NCBI GenBank assembly: GCA_905331475.1
Contig: CAJNYU010000026.1
Location: 62,001 to 126,000, forward strand
From: Rotaria socialis
Taxonomy: Eukaryota > Rotifera > Eurotatoria > Philodinida > Philodinidae
Length of the DNA stretch: 64,000 nucleotides
Direction of reading: 5' to 3'
Shown: piece after piece, positions 1-13,800 of the stretch
Layout of the letters: each line of letters starts with the position of its first letter
Numbering within the stretch: the first letter of the stretch is position 1
Translations under genes and position numbers: made by a program
Notes under the pieces: model-generated
What the model was told of the DNA's origin: nothing
The model's input: only the letters and a program-made list of their open reading frames with translations
Database searches by the model: none

Positions 1-1
1 C

Positions 2-220
2 AGAATCTATAATCGATTAGAATTAATTTTAAAAAGCAAAACACCGAATTGGAATGCTACAGATCAACGAACAGCAAAACGATTTGTTACAAACGCCGTT
101 CAAGATGCTGTTGAAGCAATACGTAAGAAATTAAATGAATGCATCGCTCTTGAAAATCAAACACCAAATATTATTGTTCAACGTTTTGTATTAGATAATA
201 ATCGATTGAAAATTGTTTGA
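2..220 (+). CDS. 3' terminal exon of an unidentified protein (partial)
   Basis: An open frame enters from the left edge and ends at TGA 218-220, giving the last 72 residues of a protein. The peptide is hydrophilic, looks largely helical and ends in NNRLKIV. Codon use resembles the other genes here (A/T-ending codons). I recognise no domain and do not assign a function. The first base may belong to a codon completed outside the window. It could also be a terminal exon whose upstream acceptor lies just outside. Confidence 0.5.
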   Translation, partial: RIYNRLELILKSKTPNWNATDQRTAKRFVTNAVQDAVEAIRKKLNECIALENQTPNIIVQRFVLDNNRLKIV

Positions 221-2179
221 AGAAGAGTTTTTTGCAGACAATAAATATTCGACTGTAAATCTTTTTGATAGTGTTTATCTAGAATATAGTCATCATGGTC
301 GACTGTTATTATCGTTATCAATTGTGGGACTGAAATGAGAGTGTTTACGACCGTGCGGTTAAAATGATTGTTATACTACCACGATAGGGATTATACTACA
401 TTAAATATCATCTATTTTAAATAAAACACATTATTCTTTTAGCTTAAATCTATTTAAGTGTCATACGATATGAATTATATTGAAAAGAAAAGATTGAAAG
501 GTTATTATCGCTTTCTTTTTCAATCGATCAGAGAAATACTATGAATGTTCGTTTTTCACGTTCTTCAAGCTCGACATTTTTGCACTAATAGTAATGAAAA
601 CTTTCATGTGTTCTCGTCGTTCTCAGTAGTCAATAATATTTATGCGCAATACCAGAGATTAAAGTATTTATTTAAATAGAAGGAAATATTTGCACTTTAG
701 TCAGAAAGAAACCGATCGACATTTATTCGAGACGTATGGTAAACGGAGGTAAGGTTGCAGATTTTTTATATAAAATAATTGGAAAATATAAACGATGAGC
801 TTGATCGATTTGCATCAGCTCTTTCAAGTTTTACAGCATAATTGAAAACAACGATTCTGAGTCTTGCAAAAAAGATATCCTGTATGATATGTTCTCAGAA
901 GTCTTTGTAAAATTTCTGTAGAGAACTAGAAATCATCATTCTCGAACTTCGATCTATTTATCTGATCTCTTAGAGGAAATTTCTCTAAAATGTTTTCAAT
1001 TGATGCTTTAAATACAAGCGGCATACTAAAGCAATTGAGTTTTTCATTTTGAGAGACGCTGAGCTATGCCTGGCCTAAAAGACCTCACAGTACCGTTAAG
1101 TATTAAACTATTGAAAACTTTTGATTTTTAAATAGACATCATAGTAAAACACCCAGAAGTACGGAATATCAATGTAAACCAATTAATTAAACGACTATTG
1201 CAATAGAGAGCTAAAAATGCGATTTTCGAAAAATATCCGACAAGATAGATCAATCTATCAGCATGATACCCTCTGTTTTAATTCCTGATTTCATCACCAA
1301 GATAAATTCTTGGCATCTATCGTAAGATCATCATTTACTGCGGTTTCGTTTTAAATCAAACCCCCATTGTGCAACTTGCACATCCTATACAAATCATAGA
1401 TTAATTCTAAATTCAAGAACCGTACAAGATAAAAAAAAAGCAACGAATAACTAGCGCCTTCTATGCTGTCTATTTTCTTATTGGAGTATTTACGTCATTT
1501 TCATATGTAAAATGTAAGGTGCTTTATATCTGACTCACATAAGTAATTCAATTTGTCTCTCTCTCTCTCTCTCTCGCTTTCGCTTTCCCTCTAATATATG
1601 TTGTGTCGACAGCAGGTCCTTTGTTCATCCTGTTTTACCAATAAGATTATTTGTCACAGTTTAACCATAAATCGTTTGTTTACTTTTTTTTAGAATTTCA
1701 TGATGTTATTCCGTCGATGTTTTGTAAGACTTCAAATAAGAAGGAGAAAAAAATTCCCACCGTAACATTCAGGATTAAACAGTCTTCGTATACGTGCAAT
1801 GATAGAATACTTTTACTTATTTATTTTAATTCACTATTAGTATATTATTACACAATACACAAGTATTCATTATATTCTTTATCAAAAAAAAGAAAGAAAA
1901 AACGTGCTTAGTTTATGAATATATTCATTGTTTGTCAGTAATAAGATTCGACAGGTAAGTTGATTTGAGCTTATAGAATGCAAGAAAAAGAATAATCTAA
2001 ATAGAGAAACGAACGTCAACCGATGTTTACTGTCTATAGACAACATGAACTTTATTTATGGATTTATCTTTTTTTTAGACGGACGCTTTTAGTTTGATGA
2101 AGAAAAATAAATAAACAGAATTCTTTTGTTGTTTTTGTTTTTAGATCATTTTTATTTTATTTTATTTTTCTTTTTGTAA
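221..2179. other. Intergenic region, no gene seen
   Basis: About 2 kb of AT-rich DNA between the partial gene and CLIC. Open frames are short and lack conserved motifs. A TC microsatellite lies at 1556-1575. A CLIC promoter or 5' untranslated exon may be in the last few hundred bases, but nothing specific can be shown. Confidence 0.6.
1556..1575. repeat. TC microsatellite
   Basis: Uninterrupted dinucleotide run of about ten TC units followed by further pyrimidine-rich sequence. Confidence 0.9.
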
Positions 2180-3081
2180 ATGGAGCCGGCAAATCCTCTT
2201 GTAACATCCGTAGCGTTATTTGTAACGGTAAATATTTCTATAAAAATAAAACTACCGAACCAACGAAATATTTTATTTTAGCGATCGGAAATCGATTTTT
2301 CTCATCGTTCACCAAGTCCTATATGTCAACGATGGTTTATGGTTTTATATCTTAAATCCGAAGCTAAAGAACTTGCATTAACAGTAGGACATTCTTTTTT
2401 TTTCCTCCCTGCAAAAATTGTAACAAAATCTATGGTTTCGTTTAGGTTTATCCAGTAAATATGAAAAATCCTGAGCAAGAATTCAAAAAAGCTTATAATT
2501 CCAGTCCACCGGTTGTTGTATTTGATGAAACAAATGATAAATCATCACAAGTTGTTCTAACTGATAATCGTGATATTGATGCTGAAATAAGTAAACGTTT
2601 TCCCGTAACAAATATGAGTTCATTAAAAGAAGCCGAAGACGTTTGTTCAAATGTTTATATTAAATTTCATCCCTATTTAAAATCGCAAGTTGGCGATCCG
2701 CAAGAACAAATTAAATTGCGTTCATTATTAAGTGAATTTAAACGTATCAATGATTATCTTGAAGAAATGGGTACGAAGTTTTTATCGGGCGATGAAATGA
2801 CATTTGTCGATTGTGACGTCATGCCGAAATTACAACATATACGTGTTGCGGGAAAATATTATAAAAATCTCGATATACCAAATGAATTTCATGCCCTATG
2901 GTCATATATGGATCGTTGTTATAAAACAAAAGCATTTCAAGAATCATGTCCGTTCGATCAAGATATTTTAATGCATTACGAAGGTAAAGTCGGAGCGCAT
3001 ATCAAAGCAGTTGGTAAAACGCCAACATTGCAACAACCAACAATGACATTAACAATACCCGTACATGACCATAGTGAATGA
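2180..3081 (+). CDS. clic: Chloride intracellular channel (CLIC) family protein
   Basis: Exons 2180..2227, 2282..2383 and 2446..3081 join in frame to 261 aa. CLICs have a GST-like fold (thioredoxin-like N domain, all-helical C domain), move between soluble and membrane forms and have been linked to tubulogenesis and redox chemistry. Seen here: the N-domain core ICQRWFMVLYLK (residues 30-41) and the C-domain signature FLSGDEMTFVDCDVMPKL, followed by a region close to the vertebrate AYAREEFASTCP segment. The thiol motif is unusual: human CLIC1 has C-P-F-S, whereas this protein has S-P-I-C (S28 to C31), so the usual first Cys is lost and a Cys sits at the last position. The start ATG lies 10 residues before the FVTRSE stretch and fits the family's short N-terminus. 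Introns are 54 and 62 bp. The gene is 294 bp upstream of NUP214 on the same strand. Confidence 0.9.
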
Positions 3082-3283
3082 GAATCACTGCTGAAGTCAA
3101 ATCGATATGAATGAACTTTTCTATTTCCACATTTTTTTTCTCGCTCGTTGTGTATAATTTTGGTTTATCATAAATCTCATTCTTTCTTTCGTTTTTTTGG
3201 TCTCTGCGCTATTGTCAGCTTTTTATATATCTTGTGAAACGTTGAATGGTTGATATATGATGAAATCATTTGAAAACTGGTCA

Positions 3284-3346
3284 AATAAAAAACGTTTGAT
3301 CTTTTTTTCTCGCTTTGTTCGTTTTTCTTTTATTTTATATATTTAG
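3284..3346 (+). promoter_or_regulatory. CLIC poly(A) signal followed by candidate trans-splice acceptor for NUP214
   Basis: AATAAA at 3284-3289 is followed by a strongly T-rich tract and a tttag acceptor ending at 3346, 29 bases before the NUP214 ATG. An order of poly(A) signal, pyrimidine tract, acceptor and next gene within about 90 bp is what operons resolved by spliced-leader trans-splicing look like. An ordinary NUP214 5' untranslated intron would look the same, but its donor would have to lie inside or upstream of CLIC. Confidence 0.45.
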
Positions 3347-3375
3347 ATTCGAAATCAACATAATTAAGATAAAAA

Positions 3376-6300
3376 ATGATGGAAGAAGCTCAAGAGAAAG
3401 ATATGGTATTTATTGATCTTTATTTAGTTTGACTTTTGAAAATAATCCTCTGAGTCACTTTCATCACATTTTTTTTGCACAATGTATTCACACACATCAT
3501 CTATTCATTTTCTACGATGAAATACACGACTAACATGCTCGATGTAATCAGATTGATAATTGGAGTAGATTATCGTGTATTTTAGATTGTCTTAGTTTGT
3601 TAAACATAGCAAGTCTTGTATATGATATTCGTTTGAGATCCTCTCAGTTGAATGTAAATTTTAACAACTACGATATTTTCGTCAGTTATTCTCCTTACTG
3701 AATTGACGATGCGGAAATATATTGTACAAGAAAATCGTTCCTCTCCTTGTTCGTAGTGTATTCATTTCGGCGTTTTTACAGTGGTCTATGTGTAATCACT
3801 GAGTTTATACTAGAATAACAAAATCCTACAATTAAACACATTCACTCACAAGATTTCCTTAAAACTAAATTTCTTCATTCTCGGTATCGTTTGTTTCCGT
3901 GAACTAATTTCATAAGCAGAAAATGCATCTATACATATCTAAAATCGTCTTTTTTCTTCTTCTAACTTTAGGATGCAATTGCTTGTTTTAAAGGGGGTAA
4001 ATCGTTAACAATTACTGGACGACAGTATGGCGTATGTTCGCAAGCTCAAATGGTTAATTTACTTGCTTCGTCAAATCGTTATGGTTACATATTTTATGCT
4101 ACGGAAACCGATGGTCTTGTAATAATCCCATCGAAATATATTGATAAAGAATCATCTCATCTAAGTAAATCATCGGACGACGACGATGATGATCCGGGTG
4201 AAAATCAAAATCTTGGAAAAAATTCTATTATTCGTCGATCATATTTACCTACTCAAATGATGAATAAAAACGCTTCAATTCTTCCTTGTTGGATATCTTT
4301 GAATGCAGATGATTCTATTCTCGCAATAATTCTCTTAGAGTTAGATACTCGTGCATGGCATATTATTTTCTATGATGTTGTCAAATTAATTCAAACAGTA
4401 ATTTCAATGAAACGAATTTTATTTTTTTTAATACCGATTTATTAATTTTTAGCAGGATTCAGCACCACTCTTTTCTCCGATGTATCTTCCTACTGATCAT
4501 GTTGGTGGCACAATTCAATGTTTTGCATGGAATCCAGCTATTTCGAGTATGTTTGCTTATATTGATGGAAACGGAGCTGTTTCAACATTTGACATCGATC
4601 AAAATTCAAAACAATTAAAACTTCTTGGCGAATCTGATGCCAATGACGATAATTCATCAAGTATGTTTACAATGATTTTTTTCTGTAGCTGACAATTCGT
4701 TTGTTTTCTAGTTTGTTGGAGTCCAAAAGGAAAACAAATTGTTCTAGTAAAATATGATGGTGTCTTGGAATTATATGAACCGAATATGAAATTAAGAAAA
4801 AAATATGCATCAGCTACTGATGCATCAATGCCTCCATGTATTAGTGTAATTTGGATTTCGACGCATCAATTTTTACTTGGTTATTCTGAAAATAGTCCAG
4901 ATGAAAATTCAAATGAAAGTTCATTTTTTCAAATTATGACAACGTATGAGAAAGTAAGAATTAAAAATAAATGATCGAACAGATTCTTATTTGTTTTGGT
5001 TTTTCATCATTCCAAAATAAAGGATCAACTTGTTAAAGCACAAGTTTATAATGATCTCTTTTTTGATGCTTCCGAAGCTCCAGCTAATATTAATCCACAA
5101 TATTTTCATGTACGAGTAAATGAAAGGTATGCGGATTTATCTATGTGACATAGCTTATTTTATTAGTTTAAATAATTTAGTAAAATGATCATTAGTGGCG
5201 TGTCGAAATCGTTGAAAATCAATGTACTTGGCTCCGATGAACTCAATCAGGTTTGTACATGAATAGTTTTAGGCATGGACATTTTTGAAAATGTCGATAT
5301 GCTCGAAAAAAATGCTAATGGGGATATTGTAATCTGAGAATTTGTCTGCAGAATGTATTCTTTCTTTCCTTTTCTTTTTTGAACAATGCCGCGTCAATTC
5401 GGTGTTTTTTAACTGACAAGTATGATGTAAATGTCGATATCGTTTTATGTGTCATAGATAGCTGAGGGATTATTTTGTCTATATGTTGATTGTTTTCTCT
5501 AATGAATGCCGTAGTTCATATGTGTATATAATAGAAAAGATCGATATTATTCTCCTAGGATTAAGATATTGTTTGGTTTATCATGTTTTTCATCAATATC
5601 GAGTAATAACATTTAAAAGACGAAAAGCTTTATTATTTAATTTTTGTTCCCTTACGACAAATAGCATATGTTTACAAATACAAAAAGCATGATAACAACA
5701 AAAAAAGTGTATAAGAAAAAAATGAATATAAAGACGTAGATAATGATGTATATTTTGATTTGACTTGAAAGTGAGATAATATTGTTGGTGTCGGTTGAGT
5801 TTTTCTTTGTCTATATTGACAGAAATCAGTGCATTGATTGAATGATGAACAATTGAGATATTTCTCTAATTCATATACGCGTACGAATCGGTCATTATAA
5901 AGGCAATCTTGATTCATTTTAAATAATCGATTGATATCAACATTTTCTTGCCGTTTTAAATTGAATATATTCAGTAATTGACAGTTACATTGTAATTTTG
6001 TTGACGCATCTTCCACAATTTTTAAACGTGGATAATTTATTAATATACAATTATCTAATGGTGATATCTGTTTATGTGTAATATGTATTGATAAACGTTC
6101 TAAATTTTTAATTCCACAAAAAGCATTTTTATCAATTGAATTCAACGGATTATTCGTTAATGTTAAATGTCGAAGTTTCGGTATATGTTCAAATGTATAT
6201 TCATCGATTTTTTCAATTAAATTTGAACTTAAATCTATGTCATCGATTGTATTTGATTGTAAATTTTCAATTGATTCCAATTGATTATGTTCAAATGCGA

Positions 6301-9300
6301 TATATTTTAAATTTTGTAATTTTTTCAACGAACCTATTAATGGTTGTGTTTGAAATAGATTCGGTAAATTTCGTATAATCAATCGTTCGAGCGATACTAA
6401 ATATTCAATTGGTAATAAACTTAATTGATGTGTATTTGTTAAACTTAAATAAGTTAAATGCTGTCCAATTGAATAAATATCGTAATAACGATAGCTATCA
6501 ATGAAAATATTACTTAATTCTAGTCGATGTAGAAATGGCAATTGTTGTAATAATAATTCGAGATTTAATTTTTTATCATGTTTACTTTTTTGATGATAAT
6601 GAATATTTTTTAATGTTAAAGATTTTAATTTTTGAAATGAATTCATTGAAAATAGTTCTTGAAAATTTTCATTTGAAATTTTCAATGATATTATTGTCGA
6701 ATTTTCGAGCGTAAATTTTTCTAATTGTTTTATGTTTGCAAATGTTTGATCGTTAATATTAAGTAAATTACAATGATGCATACGTAGAATATTTATTGTT
6801 AAATTATTGAATGATTCGTATTGAAAATTAAAATCATTTAAGCATGAATCAATTTGTATTGTGTTATAGATAATATTTGAATATAAATTTGGTATTGTCG
6901 ATAAACCAATACATTTTAGTAAGATCGATGATGGTGTACTGTTAGATGAAGCATCTTCACATTCGCATAATTGTGATTGAGATTGTAATGGATAGTACTG
7001 AGAGCATATTGATGATAAACATAGATCAAGATTGAATAGAATGAGAAAAAATGAGAAAAAATCCGATCTTAAATTCATCTAAAATTAAAGATGGAACGTT
7101 GTCAATTGGATTTTAGAGGGAAGTAGAGTTGACATGATGAAATAGAAATTTAAAGCAAATAATTTTGTGTATGTGGCTATACAATAGAGTTAGTATTCAA
7201 GGTGAGGAAGAAAAACAAGACTCCGGAAGACAGGTGGAGTGCGGAAGTCTCGTACTTTATTCCTTGCGTCAAGGACGCACATAAATAACTTTTAATAGAG
7301 AATGAGAAAACTAATGATTGCGATCAAATATTGGTTTTCTTTTACAGAGATTATCTTATCGATGGCCTAAAAACGTGATACAAGTCAATTATGAATTGGT
7401 TTTGCTTCTGAATATCTCTAGTTTATAGTCGAGCAATAATAATCGGTTGCGTGCTTTTACAATGAAAATTTACTTGAGATTACAAAGAAAAAATTATGTT
7501 CTACGTAGAAACTATTTTCTGGCCTAAGTCTTATCCTATTACGTAAGCGTTATTAAAAAAAACTAGAGAAACCAACAACGATTTCTTTGGTTATTCGAGA
7601 GAAATCTTATAGCTGAGTGTGAAGTATTTAGGAAAAAAACGTTCTAATTTTTTATGTGAGACATGTTTCGTAGATTTTAATTTAACATCAACATAAAAAA
7701 TTTTCGAGGTCTCAGATATACTACCTAAAACGACTGCATCGATTTTCTACTCTCATCACAATAAACTCGAATATCTGATTTCTCATTATCCTGAAAAACA
7801 AATCTTCTTATCAGTTCGTAGTGGTTAATTTATTTAAGAAAAATCATCTGATACTTTGTACACGGAGTTTTTTGCTTGTTGATCTGTCATGTTGATAAAA
7901 ATGTTTAGTCCAGATCTACTGATAAGACAGTACGATATATATATGTATATATATACATATTTACGTGGAGAAATGTATCGTTCATACTGTATAGAAAAGA
8001 AATCAATCTGTGTTTATACATATCGGCATTCACTAGAGGTGAACTTTAACGATAAATATAATGGCACGATTTGTTGAAATAATCTTAACGCTGACTAGAT
8101 AATTGTCTCTAAGTAAAAGTTCTCGAATTTTGTCTGTATGGACACTTACTGTATATTACATTGAAGAATTAGCCTAGTTTATTACTATTCAATGATGATC
8201 TATTTGTCATTTATGACTTTTTTAAGTATCGATTATTGAAAAAAAAAAAAGAAGAAATAATAATCTTACCGTTAATAGTATTGCTTCTAGTTGGGTACTT
8301 AAAGTTATAATCAAATAAAGTTGTCGGAAGTTTACATAGATAGAATATTAAATGACTATCGCGAGTATTTCTATTCATCAACATAGACGTTCGATTGAAT
8401 AAAGAAAGTTACTTTCTATCAAAAATTGGTATATATGCGAGGAAGAAAAAAAATAAGGGAATGCTTTGAAAGTATTGTATCTAAAATATTTACATTGTTA
8501 TCCGAGACCAGCTATACTATGGTTGATTGCCAATTGATCCTGTTAATGTACTCGTTCGTATGCATAGTAAAGACGAAGAAAAAATTACTTACAATCGTAT
8601 GCCGGAACTCTTGATCTTTTTCTCTTGTTTGAATAAGAGAATAAGTGTATTGATTCATTCTTCTTCGCATTCTTGCTTACTACTCATAAAACATCATTTA
8701 TTCAATCGTATGGTAGTCGTGGCTATTCTCCCTCTCGCTCGTCTTATTTTTATTCTTCTGGTAATCAGCTTTGTATTATTGTGGCTATTTTTTTCCTCTC
8801 ATTCTCTATCGCCTTCTTTTTTTCGCTCTATGTATACTATATCATAATGAAAAAGAGAAAAGGCTAGGAAAAGGGAACGCGAAAGAGTGATGCGACTATT
8901 GGTCAATATAATATCCATTTCAAATGCTCTGCAATGTGTGTATATATCTGCATATATATGTATATGAATATATACATGAAGCGAAGGTAATCATAAAGCA
9001 TACATACGGCAATAGATTCTCTTTTTACTACAACACGCTATTGTCAGTGAGGAGATAGATAGATGTATATATATATACAAACTAAAAGGAGAAAAGTGAA
9101 ATATTAAAGTCAAGCATGAACATATGTAGACTTGACACAGAGTCATCATTCATCGACTATTATTCGAAAAGATAACGTGTGTTTATATGTACACACATCG
9201 ATATATGCACACACACATGTATATGTGTTGCTCTAATACTGACTCTTCTATCTTATTGAATTAGTAGAGAAATGATAAGATATTCATAATGAAATCCTAT

Positions 9301-9604
9301 GAGATGCCGAATGATTGAATTCGAAAATTAAAAGAAAGAAACCATAATAGTTCCATTAAATAAAAAAGAAACAATTCATTAAAGCAAGCGCACGACCGGA
9401 CATTACAAACAACTTACTATTATAGTGCTACTTTCATAAAGCATGCATTTGTATGAGGTGGAGTTTCTGTTTAATGTTCACTTTTTTTCTCTTTTTTTTT
9501 CTTCTTCTTCTTCTTCGTCTTCTTCCTTTATCCTCTAATTCTTACTCCCTCTCTGTCTCCTGCACATGCGCACATATTGCTAACCACATCTTTAAGAGTA
9601 ATGC

Positions 9605-9640
<36 letters not shown>

Positions 9641-10769
9641 CAATACGCACCGGCCAAGTGTCCCATTCTTGTTGCTGTGGTACGCGCCTAGCTATATACA
9701 CAAAGATATTTTTATATGTGCCGATGTGATTGTGCAATAGTGTGACTAATGGGTTGAACAAGATGACCAAATGCAATATAAAAGACATGCAAGTGAGTCT
9801 GGTCAAAAAGAAAAAAAAAGTCTTTGTGAGAGAAAAAAAAAATCTATTTAAACCAAGGATATATGTATGTTACAGCTACTTAAGACAAAACTGTCCCTTG
9901 CACTTATTCTCACCATTGAAACTACAAAATACGTAATCTTACTCGTGCATACAAATGCACGCCTTGATCTCTATTAGAAAGAGAAAAAAATTGATCTATA
10001 TGATAGATGTTAGGTTGTTGCTATCTTTTGTCTTATTTATCCAACGTATGTTTAATACTTTTGTTTGATCAGGGCAAACACGAAATTTTGATGGTGTTGT
10101 AATCGAGTTCGTTTATTTTTCGCTTAGATGAGTTCATTTTCTCGGGCAAATTTACTGTCATTCAAATGTAATTGATAATAATAAACAGAGCTCATTAACC
10201 AGTAGTAAGTGTAACATGTCCTTGCCGATTGAACCATTCAAATGAAAAGAAGAGAAGAAGAAAAAACGAAGCTTACGCAATGTATGCATAAATATTTTTG
10301 TGTGCTATAATGATAGCGTAAGGCATTCAAGCTCATTTTTCTCTTACTTGTTATTCTCTCATACTCATAAACAAATGAATAATGATGATCATGTTAATAT
10401 GGTCAAGATGTAAATTATGTGTACCTTGAAATACGAGAGGAAAATGATTGAAAAGTAACAAATGCGTATGAGAGAGCGCGAAATATGACGAAGATGGATA
10501 TAAGATAGAAAAAAAATTCATATGAGAAGAAACAAAAAGAATAAAGAAGAGTTGAATATTGATTCATTCAACAATCATCACTCACTTATTTGTCCTTGAC
10601 CGATTATCGTTTCATTTATAATTCTTTTTTTGCAGTAGAAATTCGATGCCATCCTATGCAATACCTATGCTCATATTGAAACGAGAGAGAGAGAGAGAGA
10701 GAAATGAGTCCACTAGATTATTCAAATCTTGTCCGAGGCCAGTTTGTTCAACCCTAATCGATATACTAA

Positions 10770-10802
<33 letters not shown>

Positions 10803-13800
10803 TACTTTGTCCGAGAACATACCACTACTCAGCAGGTGATAGTCTGAACGCTGTTTAATCAGGCATCCATCTCAGGTTACATCTACACATATGTATGTGT
10901 ATATGCACATGCAGTGCGATACTATTTACCTTGAAGAAGATGGTTATATCGATTGCTGTATGTAAAGTTTGAACAGCATGAATACTTGAACTGTCTTCGT
11001 CCAATTTACTAATTGAAATGTTCAAGTTGATCGAACGTATCTACATATTTCATAAAGATACGTTGCATTTCATGGTTAACTCATAGATACTTGACATAAA
11101 ATGTCATCTGATTAACACACAGCTGGTTCCTTTCTCTACGTTAAAAATCTTAGCTAGCAGGAAAAAAAAGTAAATCTTAAATTGACATTGATTATCAAAG
11201 TTAACCAATTTGGAACTGCTATATGATCGAGACACTTCTCATTGAAGCATGTAACAGATGTATTTAACAACGCCCGAGAGATCATGACACAAGTGCGGTT
11301 AATTTCTATTTATCGTAAAAAAAGTTCAAAGTTAATGATTAATCTACTCACGCATTGGAACCATCTGTCAAAGAAAATAAAACAAAAAGGAAAACCTAGA
11401 ATAGAAGAAGAAGAAGAAGAAATGTATCGAAATCTTGATAAGAAAATAAAGCTAGACGACCAACATGCGATTATCATGAGAAAAGAATATGCATTATAGT
11501 CATTCTGATTATTATCTTTTTAAGATAAAAAAAAAAGAGGAGAAAGACCCTGATTGAAACTATTCCATTTATTTACTATTTAGAATTCTCTGGATATATG
11601 GACATTTGCTGATCAATTTCGAGCAATGGTAAAAAGTGCAGCTACTGATAATAATGAACGTCCGATTCTAACCGGTATGGCTCTGGGACTTAATTCAACT
11701 TTATTAATATCCGAAGGCAATACAAAATTACCTCCATGTCCAATGTTACTTCTTTCAAATAGTGATGGACTTTTGCAAGTTTATTATTTCATATGTAAAA
11801 GTTTACCGCCAATATGTCGCACATTTGAAGTTATCCAACAGATTCAAGCATTACAACCAACAATAAATATGGTTTCTGGAACATCAACATCAACGCCGCC
11901 ACCGCCACCGTCATCGTCGTCTTCAATACCACCAACCATACCTTTTAGTGTATCTACGACAAAAAGTACGATTTCCTTCTACGTACTTGTATGAGAGAAA
12001 AAAAGATTATTTATTGTATAGTTACTCTATTGTTGTTACTTTCTGGGGAATGTCGAGAAAATAGCAACAACAATCTGTTAGAAGAACATGATCATCATTA
12101 AGAAAGAAGAAAGAGATTGCATAATATATATATAAGTACGCGGCATGGATTTTTGTAGTGATGAGTCGAGTGTCAGATAACAACCACATAAGAGAACAGG
12201 CAAGAGGAAAAAAGAACATTATCTAATGATGAACAGAAAGTTCAAGTAACAACAGCAATCCTCTGAAAGATTATATTAGTCTTCTCTGCGTAGACAGATA
12301 ATAATACGAAACATTTGTTTAATCGAATCTATAATATCTTTTGACAATAATAATTCATCTAAAAAGTCATTCAATTGATTGCATACCTAAACGATGAGTT
12401 GTATGAATAACAAACACGAGACGAGAAGTAACTGTTTTAGATCATGCTATTTAAAGACAATTCTTGTTGTTTTATTATTTCAAATGAACAAATGTCACTT
12501 GAGATAGATCGGTAAATATTTTAATAGAATATTAATTAAATTACAGACTCTCATTTGTTCGACCTTGCCTAGTGGTATCTTGTTTTCTATCTCATTTCTC
12601 AAGAGACAGTGTGAAATTTTTATTTCTATTTTCTAGCGTCATCAAATAATGGATTTTCATTTTCTAATTTTGGATTTACTGATTCAACGTTTGCTCCGAA
12701 TAATTCTCAACCAAACAAACAGCCTCCGAATAATCCTTTAAGTTCTATTCAACCATCTCTACCAATTACAAATGAATCATCGTCAACGGATGATATTTTC
12801 AAGTCCTTGAGCACGAATAAAGTAACTCCCACGTCTCAAATAGTACCAACAAAAGGTATAGTTTTCTTTTGCAAAAATTCACTATTCATATTATTATAAA
12901 TATTTTAGGTGCAACCAATAATGAACAACCACCTCCAACAATTGTTAATACTAAAACACTTCGTCAAATGGTAAGAAGCCAAGTTCTCATCATCTAAACA
13001 GAATTGTAAATTAATGATTATTCAGAAAATTCATCGAGGCTAAATAAATAGAGAGAAAAGAAACAGCTTAGCTCATTTTTAACCTTTACTTGACTTATAC
13101 ATTATGCAATAGGAAGAAGAAATGAAAGTTTTTTTCTAGCTCCAGGATGTTTAGGATCGTGTTATTTCAGCTGATATAGTTTCCGATGATATCGCCTCGC
13201 TAATAATTTCAAAAGAATATGTTACTGAGAGTTGCGCCATAGTGCAAATCTTTCTCTTCAAAGTACACTGATCTGATTTAGACGTTCATTTCGAGATCAA
13301 CGTTCTTTAAAATAATAATAAGTAGCGTGACATCCAACAGAATGATGGGATACTACAAAGAGAAATATCGTCCGAAGAAGAGTTCTTGGATTCTCTCAAC
13401 TTTGGTCGAAAGAAAAATGTCGAACGTAAAAATGTCGAAAACTAATATCTGAAGATAAATATATGGTATGATGGAAAAAGGAAGAAAGGAAAAATATCGA
13501 AAGGGAAAAAAGTTGAAAATAAAAATATCGAAAACAAAATTAATACACATGCAGATGGATAGAAATGCTGACAACGAGAGTATATTGAAGTACAAGTCTC
13601 CCTCACCCTCTATTCAATCTTACATGCTCGTGTTCATCTCATATTCTTGTTTTCGACATTTTCCCTTTCTTCTTTTTTCCATCCATTCCTGGAGACTGGC
13701 TTCCATAAACTATCACCTACGATGATTTTGCTTATTTAAATTAGTACCATTTTTTTAATTTTTCGACATTTCTCCTGTCGACATTAGTACAGTTTTTCTT

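Larger units (their letters stand above)
5251..11583 (+). other. Giant intron 6 of NUP214
   Basis: GT at 5251 and TAG at 11581-11583 bound a 6333-bp intron between propeller exons; most other introns in the gene are 50-90 bp. It contains the antisense LRR gene at 5672-7078. The rest (7079-11583) has no convincing ORF and holds TC/GA, ATC and ATAT microsatellites plus a short palindrome (TGCGTC..GACGCA) near 7265-7280. Frames at 8527-8867, 9453-9806 and 10646-10858 are low-complexity and were not accepted. Confidence 0.85.

Noticed and set aside
7200-7280. GC-richer patch with a small palindrome considered as a solo LTR end
   Set aside because: No paired repeat, TG..CA boundaries or primer-binding site could be found.
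8426-9936. Several 60-110 codon frames in NUP214 intron 6
   Set aside because: Low complexity, mutually overlapping on both strands and without motifs.
13353-13725. Overlapping frames on both strands
   Set aside because: They arise from the palindromic element and carry no domain.
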